Assembly: GCA_023053575.1 (NCBI GenBank)
Contig: JAKZAP010000014.1
Location: 1 to 64,000 of the forward strand
DNA: 64,000 nt
Direction: 5' to 3'
Origin: Branchinecta lynchi
Taxonomy: Eukaryota; Arthropoda; Branchiopoda; Anostraca; Branchinectidae
Made by a program: the position numbers and the translations under genes
Shown here: positions 51,840 through 60,994 of the stretch, piece after piece
Layout of the letters: every line of letters begins with the position of its first letter
Numbering within the stretch: the stretch's first letter is position 1
Notes under the pieces: model-generated
What the model saw: only the letters and a program-made list of their open reading frames with translations
Told to the model about the DNA's origin: nothing
Databases searched by the model: none

Positions 51840-53820
51840 TCCCACTGTGTTGGTTTTCCCAAAAGGTTCGCTTTCCCACAAGGTTGGTTTTCCCACAAGG
51901 TTGGTTTTCCCGCAGGGTTGCTTTCCCCATAAGGTTTGTTTTCCCAAAAGGTTTGTTTTCTCACAAGGTTTGTTTTCCCACTAGGTTGTTTTACCCACTA
52001 GGTTGGTTTTCCCACAAGGTTTGTTTTCCCACAAGCTTTGTTTTCCCCCAAGGTTGGTTTTCCCGCAAGGTTGGTTTTCCCACAAGGTTTGTTTTCCCAC
52101 TGTGTTGGTTTTCCCAAAAGGTTCGCTTTCCCGCAAGGTTGGTTTTCCCACAAGGTTTGTTTCCCCACAAGGTTTGTTTTCCCATAAGGTTTGTTTTCCC
52201 ACAAGGTTTGTTTTCCCACAAGGTTTGTTTTCCCACAAGGTTTGTTTTCCCACAAGGTTGGTTTTCCCGCAAGGTTGGTTTTCCCACAAGGTTTGTTTTC
52301 CCACTGTGTTGGTTTTCCCAAAAGGTTCGCTTTCCCACAAGGTTGGTTTTCCCACAAGGTTGGTTTTCCCGCAGGGTTGCTTTCCCCGTAAGGTTTGTTT
52401 TCCCACAAGGTTTGTTTTCCCACAAGGTTTGTTTTCCCACAAGGTTGGTTTTCCCGAAAGGTTTGTTTCCCCACAAGGTTGGTTTTCCCACAAGGTTGGT
52501 TTTCCCGCAGGGTTTGTTTTCCCACAAGGTTAGTTTTCCCGCAAGGTTTGTTTTCCCACAAGGTTAGTTTTCCCACAAGGTTTGTTTCCCCATAAGGTTT
52601 GTTTCCCCACAAGGTTTGTTTTCCCACAAGGATTGTTTTCTCACAAGGTTTGTTTTCCCACTGTGTTGGTTTTCCCAAAAGGTTCGCTTTCCCGCAAGGT
52701 TGGTTTTCCCACAAGGTTGGTTTTCCCGCAGGGTTTGTTTCCCCATAAGGTTGGTTTTCCCACAAGGTTTGTTTCCTCACAAGGTTTGTTTTCCCACAAG
52801 GTTTGTTTTCCCACAAGGTTTGTTTTCCCACAAGGTTGGTTTTCCCGCAGGGTTTGTTTTCCCACAAGGTTTGTTTTCCCGAAAGGTTTGTTTCCCCACA
52901 AGGTGGGTTTTCCCACAAGGTTGGTTTTCCCGCAGGGTTTGTTTTCCCACAAGGTTTGTTTTCTCACAAGGTTTGTTTTCCCACAAGGTTGGTTTTCCCG
53001 AAAGGTTTGTTTCCCCACAAGGTTGGTTTTCCCACAAGGTTGGTTTTCCCGCAGGGTTTGTTTTCCCACAAGGTTAGTTTTCCCGCAAGGTTTGTTTTCC
53101 CACAAGGACTGTTTTCCCACTAGGTTTGTTTCCCCACAAGGTTTGTTTTCCCACATGGTTTGTTTTCCCCCAAGGTTGGTTTTCCCGCAAGGTTGGTTTT
53201 CCCACAAGGTTTGTTTTCCCACTGTGTTGGTTTTCCCAAAAGGTTCGCTTTCCCACAAGGTTGGTTTTCCCACAAGGTTGGTTTTCCCGCAGGGTTGCTT
53301 TCCCCATAAGGTTGGTTTTCCCACAAGGTTTGTTTTCTCACAAGGTTTGTTTTCCCACTAGGTTGTTGTTGGTTTTCCCACAAGGTTTGTTTCCCCACAA
53401 GGTTTGTTTTCCCATAAGAGTTGTTTTCCCACAAGGTTTGTTTTCCCACAAGGTTTGTTTTCCCACAAGGTTTGTTTTACCACAAGGTTGGTTTTCCCGA
53501 AAGGTTTGTTTCCCCACAAGGTTTCTTTCCCCATAAGGTTGGTTTTCCCACAAGGTTTGTTTTCTCACAAGGTTTGTTTTCCCACAAGGTTTGTTTTCCC
53601 ACAAGGTTTGTTTTAACAAAAGGTTTGTTTTCCCACAAGCTTTGTTTTCCCCCAAGGTTGGTTTTCCCGCAAGGTTGGTTTTCCCACAAGGTTTCGTTTC
53701 CCACTGTGTTGGTTTTCCCAAAAGGTTCGCTTTCCCGCAAGGCTGGTTTTCCCACAAGGTTTGTTTTCCCACTGTGTTGGTTTTCCCAAAAGGTTCGCTT
53801 TCCCACAAGGTTGGTTTTCC
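51840..53820 (+). repeat. Second copy of the 44130-46110 segment
   Basis: Partner of 44130-46110 at 7713/7712 bp. It keeps a regular TTGGTTTTCCCGC where the upstream copy has an extra T near 45571, and AAAAGGTTCGC where the upstream copy has AAAATGTTCGC near 44967. Its right part is itself the template of the 1933-bp tandem duplication that follows. Confidence 0.8.
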
Positions 53821-56585
53821 CACAAGCTTGGTTTTCCCGCAGGGTTGCTTTCCCCATAAGGTTGGTTTTCCCACAAGGTTTGTTTTCTCACAAGGTTTGT
53901 TTTCCCACTAGGTTGTTTTCCCCACTAGGTTGGTTTTCCCACAAGGTTTGTTTTCCCACAAGCTTTGTTTTCCCCCAAGGTTGGTTTTCCCGCAAGGTTG
54001 GTTTTCCCACAAGGTTTGTTTTCCCACTGTGTTGGTTTTCCCAAAAGGTTCGCTTTCCCGCAAGGTTGGTTTTCCCACAAGGTTTGTTTTCCCACAAGGT
54101 TTGTTTTCCCATAAGGTTTGTTTTCCCACAAGGTTTGTTTTCCCACAAGGTTTGTTTTCCCACAAGGTTCGTTTTCCCACAAGGTTGGTTTTCCCGCAAG
54201 GTTGGTTTTCCCACAAGGTTTGTTTTCCCACTGTGTTGGTTTTCCCAAAAGGTTCGCTTTCCCACAAGGTTGATTTTCCCATAAGGTTTGTTTTCCCACA
54301 CGGTTTGTTTTCCCACAAGGTTTGTTTTCCCACAAGGTTCGTTTTCCCACAAGGTTGGTTTTCCCGCAAGGTTGGTTTTCCCACAAGGTTTGTTTTCCCA
54401 CTGTGTCGGTTTTCCCAAAAGGTTCGCTTTCCCACAAGGTTCGTTTTCCCGCAGGGTTGCTTTCCCCATAAGGTTTGTTTTCCCACTAGGTTTGTTTCTT
54501 CACAAGGTTTGTTTTCCCACAAGGTTTGTTTTCCCCCAAGGTTGGTCTTCCCGCAAGGTTGGTTTTCCCACAAGGTTTGTTTTCCGACTCTGTTGGTTTT
54601 CATAAAAGGTTCGCTTTCCCACAAGGTTGGTTTTCCCACAAGGTTGGTTTTCCCGCAGGGTTTGTTTTCCCACAAGGTTAGTTTTCCCGCAAGGTTTGTT
54701 TTCCCACAAGGACTGTTTTCCCACTAGGTTTGTTTCCCCACAAGGTTTGTTTTCCCACATGGTTTGTTTTCCCCCAAGGTTGGTTTTCCCGCAAGGTTGG
54801 TTTTCCCACAAGGTTTGTTTTCCCACTGTGTTGGTTTTCCCAAAAGGTTCGCTTTCCCACAAGGTTGGTTTTCCCACAAGGTTGGTTTTCCCGCAGGGTT
54901 GCTTTCCCCATAAGGTTGGTTTTCCCACAAGGTTTGTTTTCTCACAAGGTTTGTTTTCCCACTAGGTTGTTGTTGGTTTTCCCGCAGGGTTTGTTTTCCC
55001 ACAAGGTTAGTTTTCCCGCAAGGTTTGTTTTCCCACAAGGACTGTTTTCCCACTAGGTTTGTTTCCCCACAAGGTTTGTTTTCCCACATGGTTTGTTTTC
55101 CCCCAAGGTTGGTTTTCCCGCAAGGTTGGTTTTCCCACAAGGTTTGTTTTCCCACTGTGTTGGTTTTCCCAAAAGGTTCGCTTTCCCACAAGGTTGGTTT
55201 TCCCACAAGGTTGGTTTTCCCGCAGGGTTGCTTTCCCCATAAGGTTGGTTTTCCCACAAGGTTTGTTTTCTCACAAGGTTTGTTTTCCCACTAGGTTGTT
55301 GTTGGTTTTCCCACAAGGTTTGTTTCCCCACAAGGTTTGTTTTCCCATAAGAGTTGTTTTCCCACAAGGTTTGTTTTCCCACAAGGTTTGTTTTCCCACA
55401 AGGTTTGTTTTACCACAAGGTTGGTTTTCCCGAAAGGTTTGTTTCCCCACAAGGTTTCTTTCCCCATAAGGTTGGTTTTCCCACAAGGTTTGTTTTCTCA
55501 CAAGGTTTGTTTTCCCACAAGGTTTGTTTTCCCACAAGGTTTGTTTTAACAAAAGGTTTGTTTTCCCACAAGCTTTGTTTTCCCCCAAGGTTGGTTTTCC
55601 CGCAAGGTTGGTTTTCCCACAAGGTTTCGTTTCCCACTGTGTTGGTTTTCCCAAAAGGTTCGCTTTCCCGCAAGGCTGGTTTTCCCACAAGGTTTGTTTT
55701 CCCACTGTGTTGGTTTTCCCAAAAGGTTCGCTTTCCCACAAGGTTGGTTTTCCCACAAGCTTGGTTTTCCCGCAGGGTTGCTTTCCCCATAAGGTTGGTT
55801 TTCCCACAAGGTTTGTTTTCTCACAAGGTTTGTTTTCCCACTAGGTTGTTTTCCCCACTAGGTTGGTTTTCCCACAAGGTTTGTTTTCCCACAAGCTTTG
55901 TTTTCCCCCAAGGTTGGTTTTCCCGCAAGGTTGGTTTTCCCACAAGGTTTGTTTTCCCACTGTGTTGGTTTTCCCAAAAGATTCGCTTTCCCGCAAGGTT
56001 GGTTTTCCCACAAGGTTTGTTTTCCCACAAGGTTTGTTTTCCCATAAGGTTTGTTTTCCCACAAGGTTTGTTTTCCCACAAGGTTTGTTTTCCCACAAGG
56101 TTCGTTTTCCCACAAGGTTGGTTTTCCCGCAAGGTTTGTTTTCCCTCAAGGTTTGTTTTCCCACTGTGTTGGTTTTCCCAAAAGGTTCGCTTTCCCACAA
56201 GGTTGATTTTCCCATAAGGTTTGTTTTCCCACAAGGTTTGTTTTCCCACAAGGTTTGTTTTCCCACAAGGTTCGTTTTCCCACAAGGTTGGTTTTCCCGC
56301 AAGGTTGGTTTTCCCACAAGGTTTGTTTTCCCACTGTGTCGGTTTTCCCAAAAGGTTCGCTTTCCCACAAGGTTCGTTTTCCCGCAGGGTTGCTTTCCCC
56401 ATAAGGTTTGTTTTCCCACTAGGTTTGTTTCTTCACAAGGTTTGTTTTCCCACAAGGTTTGTTTTCCCCCAAGGTTGGTCTTCCCGCAAAGTTGGTTTTC
56501 CCACAAGGTTTGTTTTCCGACTCTGTTGGTTTTCCCAAAAGGTTCGCTTTCCCACAAGGTTGGTTTTCCCACAAGGTTGGTTTTC
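53040..56585 (+). repeat. 1933-bp tandem duplication
   Basis: About 53040-54652 recurs at 54973-56585. TTGTTG-insert units at 53359 and 55292 and CATAAGAGTTG at 53415 and 55348 are 1933 bp apart. Differences include TTTTCATAAAAGG near 54599 against TTTTCCCAAAAGG near 56532, and AAAAGGTTCGC near 54046 against AAAAGATTCGC near 55979. The copies stop matching at about 56585. Confidence 0.82.
54650..55305 (+). repeat. 329-bp tandem duplication nested in the 1933-bp pair
   Basis: The stretch from the CCCGCAGGG unit near 54652 to the TTGTTG-insert unit at 54963 is repeated immediately, ending with the insert unit at 55292. AAGGACTG occurs at about 54710 and 55039, and CACATGGTTTG at about 54757 and 55086, both 329 bp apart. 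The second copy serves as the left part of the second 1933-bp copy. Confidence 0.8.
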
Positions 56586-58673
56586 CCACAAGGTTTGTTT
56601 TCTCACAAGGTTTGTTTTCCCACTAGGTTGTTGTTGGTTTTCCCACAAGGTTTGTTTCCCCACAAGGTTTGTTTTCCCATAAGGTTTGTTTTCCCACAAG
56701 GTTTGTTTTCCCACAAGGTTTGTTTTCCCACAAGGTTTGTTTTACCACAAGGTTGGTTTTCCCGAAAGGTTTGTTTCCCCACAAGGTTTCTTTCCCCATA
56801 AGGTTGGTTTTCCCACAAGGTTTGTTTTCTCACAAGGTTTGTTTTCCCACAAGGTTTGTTTTCCCACAAGGTTTGTTTTCCCAAAAGCTTTGTTTTCCCC
56901 CAAGGTTGGTTTTCCCGCAAGGTTGGTTTTCCCACAAGGTTTGTTTTCCCACTGTGTTGGTTTTCCCACAAGGTTTGTTTTCCCACTGTGTTGGTTTTCC
57001 CAAAAGGTTCGCTTTCCCACAAGGTTGGTTTTCTGACAAGGTTGGTTTTCCCACAAGGTTTGTTTTCCCACTGTGTTGGTTTTCCCAAAAGGTTCGCTTT
57101 CCCACAAGGTTGGTTTTCCCACAAGGTTTGTTTTCCCACAAGGTTTGTTTTCCCACAAGGTTTGTTTTACCACAAGGTTGGTTTTCCCGAAAGGTTTGTT
57201 TCCCCACAAGGTTTCTTTCCCCATAAGGTTGGTTTTCCCACAAGGTTTGTTTTCTCACAAGGTTTGTTTTCCCACAAGGTTTGTTTTCCCACAAGGTTTG
57301 TTTTCCCAAAAGGTTTGTTTTCCCACAAGCTTTGTTTTCCCCCAAGGTTGGTTTTCCCGCAAGGTTGGTTTTCCCACAAGGTTTGTTTACCCACTGTGTT
57401 GGTTTTCCCAAAAGGTTCGCTTTCCCGCAAGGTTGGTTTTCCAACAAGGTTTGTTTTCCCACTGTGTTGGTTTTCCCAAAAGGTTCGCTTTCCCACAAGG
57501 TTGGTTTTCCCACAAGGTTCCCACAAGGTTTGTTTACCCACTGTGTTGGTTTTCCCAAAAGGTTCGCTTTCCCGCAAGGTTGGTTTTCCAACAAGGTTTG
57601 TTTTCCCACTGTGTTGGTTTTCCCAAAAGGTTCGCTTTCCCACAAGGTTGGTTTTCCCACAAGGTTGGTTTTCCCGCAGCGTTGCTTTCCCCATAAGGTT
57701 GGTTTTCCCACAAGGTTTGTTTCCCCACAAGGTTTGTTTTCCCATAAGGTTTGTTTTCCCACAAGGTTTTTTTTCCCACAAGGTTTGTTTTCCCACAAGG
57801 TTTGTTTTCCCACAAGGTTGGTTTTCCCGCAAGGTTGGTTTTCCCACAAGGTTTGTTTTCCCACTGTGTTGGTTTTCCCACAAGGTTTGTTTTCCCACTG
57901 TGTTGGTTTTCCCAAAAGGTTCGCTTTCCCACAAGGTTTGTTTTCCCACAAGGTTTGTTTTCCCACAAGGTTTGTTTTCCCACAAGGTTGGTTTTCCCGA
58001 AAGTTTTGTTTCCCCACAAGGTTGGTTTTCCCACAAGGTTGGTTTTCCCGCAGGGTTTGTTTTCCCACAAGGTTAGTTTTCCCGCAAGGTTTGTTTTCCC
58101 ACAAGGTTAGTTTTCCCACAAGGTTTGTTTCCCCATAAGGTTTGTTTCCCCACAAGGTTTTTTTTCCCACAAGGATTGTTTTCTCACAAGGTTTGTTTTC
58201 CCACTGTGTTGGTTTTCCCAAAAGGTTCGCTTTCCCGCAAGGTTGGTTTTCCCACAAGGTTGGTTTTCCCGCAGGGTTTGTTTCCCCATAAGGTTGGTTT
58301 TCCCACAAGGTTTGTCTTCTCACAAGGTTTGTTTTCCCACAAGGTTTGTTTTCCCACAAGGTTTGTTTTCCCACAAGGTTGGTTTTCCCGCAGGGTTTGT
58401 TTTCCCACAAGGTTTGTTTTCCCGAAAGGTTTGTTTCCCCCCATGGTGGGTTTTCCCACAAGGTTGGTTTTCCCGCAGGGTTTGTTTTCCCACAAGGTTT
58501 GTTTTCTCACAAGGTTTGTTTTCTCACAAGGTTGGTTTTCCCGAAAGGTTTGTTTCCCCACAAGGTTGGTTTTCCCACAAGGTTGGTTTTCCCGCAGGGT
58601 TTGTTTTCCTACAAGGTTAGTTTTCCCGCAAGGTTTGTTTCCCCACAAGGTTTGTTTTCCCACAAGGATTGTT
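55521..58673 (+). repeat. Segment duplicated at 60995-64000
   Basis: Unit order matches the partner at 5474 bp until the 147-bp insertion near 57523 and at 5327 bp afterwards. TTGTTG-insert units at 56624 and 62098 agree. Diagnostic shared changes include TTTTCTGACAAGG near 57033 and 62507, CGCAGCGTTGC near 57676 and 63003, and CCCCCCATGGTGGG near 58438 and 63765. The copy differs from its partner near 56120-56150, where it has TTTG and CCCTCAAGG. Confidence 0.85.
57376..57669 (+). repeat. 147-bp tandem duplication with an 11-bp unit
   Basis: The stretch with TTTACCCACTGTG and TTTTCCAACAAGG is present twice, 147 bp apart (8 units plus 11 bases). At about 57515-57525 the junction reads CACAAGGTTCCCACAAGG: a unit cut to AAGGTTCCCAC, lacking the six bases TGTTTT. 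The downstream partner at 62850 has one copy and no short unit, so this is an insertion private to the first locus or a loss in the second; the broken unit favours insertion. Confidence 0.82.
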
Positions 58674-60994
58674 TTCCCACTAGGTTTGTTTCACCACAAG
58701 GTTTGTTTTCCCACAAGGTTTGTTTTCCCCCAAGGTTGGTTTTCCCGCAAGGTTGGTTTTCCCACAAGGTTTGTTTTCCCACTGTGTTGGTTTTCCCAAA
58801 AGGTTCGCTTTCCCACAGTTTGTTTTTCTACAAGGTTAGTTTTCCCGCAAGGTTTGTTTCCCCACAAGGTTTGTTTTCCCACAAGGTTTGTTTCCCCACA
58901 AGGTTTGTTTTCCCACAAGGATTGTTTTCCCACTAGGTTTGTTTCACCACAAGGTTTGTTTTCCCACAAGGTTTCTTTCCCCATAAGGTTGGTTTTCCCA
59001 CAAGGTTTGTTTTCTCACAAGGTTTGTTTTCCCACAAGGTTTGTTTTCCTACAAGGTTTGTTTTCCCAAAAGGTTTGTTTTCCCACAAGCTTTGTTTTCC
59101 CCCAAGGTTGTTTTTCCCGCAAGGTTGGTTTTCCAACAAGGTTTGTTTTCCCACTGTGTTGGTTTTCCCAAAAGGTTCGCTTTCCCGCAAGGCTGGTTTT
59201 CCCACAAGGTTTGTTTTCCCACTGTGTTGGTTTTCCCAAAAGGTTCGCTTTCCCACAAGGTTGGTTTTCCCACAAGGTTGGTTTTCCCGCAGGGTTTGTT
59301 TTCCCACAAGGTTAGTTTTCCCGCAAGGTTTGTTTTCCCACAAGGTTAGTTTTCCCACAAGGTTTGTTTCCCCATAAGGTTTGTTTCCCCACAAGGTTTG
59401 TTTTCCCACAAGGATTGTTTTCTCACAAGGTTTGTTTTCCCACTGTGTTGGTTTTCGCAAAAGGTTCGCTTTCCCGCAAGGTTGGTTTTCCCACAAGGTT
59501 GGTTTTCCCGCAGGGTTTGTTTCCCCATAAGGTTGGTTTTCCCACAAGGTTTGTCTTCTCACAAGGTTTGTTTTCCCACAAGGTTTGTTTTCCCACAAGG
59601 TTTGTTTTCCCACAAGGTTGGTTTTCCCGCAGGGTTTGTTTTCCCACAAGGTTTGTTTTCCCGAAAGGTTTGTTTCCCCACAAGGTGGGTTTTCCCACAA
59701 GGTTGGTTTTCCCGCAAAGGTTTGTTTCCCCACAAGGTTGGTTTTCCCACAAGGTTGGTTTTCCCGCAGGGTTTGTTTTCCCGCAAGGTTGGTTTTCCCA
59801 CAAGGTTTGTTTCCCCACAAGGTTTGTTTTCCCATAAGGTTTGTTTTCCCACAAGGTTTGTTTTCCCACAAGGTTTGTTTTCCCACAAGGTTTGTTTACC
59901 CACAAGGTTGTTTTTCCCGCAAGGTTGGTTTTCCCACAAGGTTTGTTTTCCCACTGTGTTGGTTTTCCCAATAGGTTCGCTTTCCCACAAGGTTGGTTTT
60001 CCCACAAGGTTCGTTTTCCCGCAGGGTTGCTTTCCCCATAAGGTTTGTTTTCCCACAAGATTTGTTTTCCCACAAGGTTGGTTTTCCCGAAAGGTTTGTT
60101 TCCCCACAAGGATTGTTTTCCCACTAGGTTTGTTTCTTCACAAGGTTTGTTTTCCCACAAGGTTTGTTTTCCCCCAAGGTTGGTTTTCCCACAAGGTTTG
60201 TTTTCCCACAAGGTTTGTTTTACCACAAGGTTGGTTTTCCCGAAAGGTTTGTTTCCCCACAAGGTTTCTTTCCCCATAAGGTTGGTTTTCCCACAAGGTT
60301 TGTTTTGTCACAAGGTTTGTTTTCCCACTAGGTTGTTGTTGGTTTCCCCACAAGGTTTGTTTTCCCATAAGGTTTGTTTTCCCACAAGGTTTGTTTTCCC
60401 ACAAGGTTTGTTTTCCCACAAGGTTTGTTTTACCACAAGGTTGGTTTTCCCGAAAGTTTTGTTTCCCCACAAGGTTTCTTTCCCCATAAGGTTGGTTTTC
60501 CCACAAGGTTTGTTTTCTCATAAGGTTTTATTTTCCCACAAGGTTTGTTTTCCCACAAGGTTTGTTTTCCCACAAGGTTTGTTTTCCCCCAAGGTTGGTT
60601 TTCCCGCAAGGTTGGTTTTCCCACAAGGTTTGTTTTCCCACTGTGTTGGTTTTCCCACAAGGTTTGTTTTCCCACTGTGTTGGTTTTCCCAAAAGGTTCG
60701 CTTTCCCACAAGGTTGGTTTTCCCACAAGGTTGGTTTTCCCACAAGGTTTGTTTTCCCACTGTGTTGGTTTTCCCAAAAGGTTCGCTTTCCCACAAGGTT
60801 GGTTTTCCCACAAGGTTTGTTTTCCCACCAGGTTTGTTTTCCCACAAGGTTTGTTTTACCACTGTTTCCCCACAAGGTTTCTTTCCCCATAAGGTTGGTT
60901 TTCCCACAAGGTTTGTTTTCTCACAAGGTTTGTTTTCCCACAAGGTTTGTTTTCCCAAAAGGTTTGTTTTCCCACAAGCTTTGTTTTCCCCCAA
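58674..60994 (+). repeat. Mosaic with truncated units
   Basis: This stretch contains the fourth copy of the module shared with 35.2, 37.4 and 46.9 kb, marked by CGCAAAGG at 59711 and a TTGTTG-insert unit at 60329. Two broken spots stand out. At 58812-58832 TTTCCCACAGTTTG leads into a second TTTTTCTACAAGGTTAG about 222 bp after a similar TTTTCCTACAAGGTTAG. At 60854-60866 TTACCACTGTTTCCCC lacks 23 bases found in related copies. No non-repeat sequence is seen. Confidence 0.72.

Larger units (their letters stand above)
33991..59720 (+). repeat. Five 18-bp units with an extra A (CGCAAAGG)
   Basis: A one-base insertion gives CCCGCAAAGGTTTG at 33991, 35681, 37915, 47382 and 59711, and I saw it nowhere else. 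The spacings of the last four (2234, 11701 from 35681 and 12329) equal the displacements of the surrounding modules. The change therefore tracks one lineage of modules that was copied around the right half of the array and never entered the 4-24 kb domain. Confidence 0.8.

Noticed and set aside
56830..58461. 543-residue open frame on the minus strand, rich in WENKPCGKTNL repeats
   Set aside because: Same cause: periodic sequence without stops. No start context, codon bias or conserved domain is visible.
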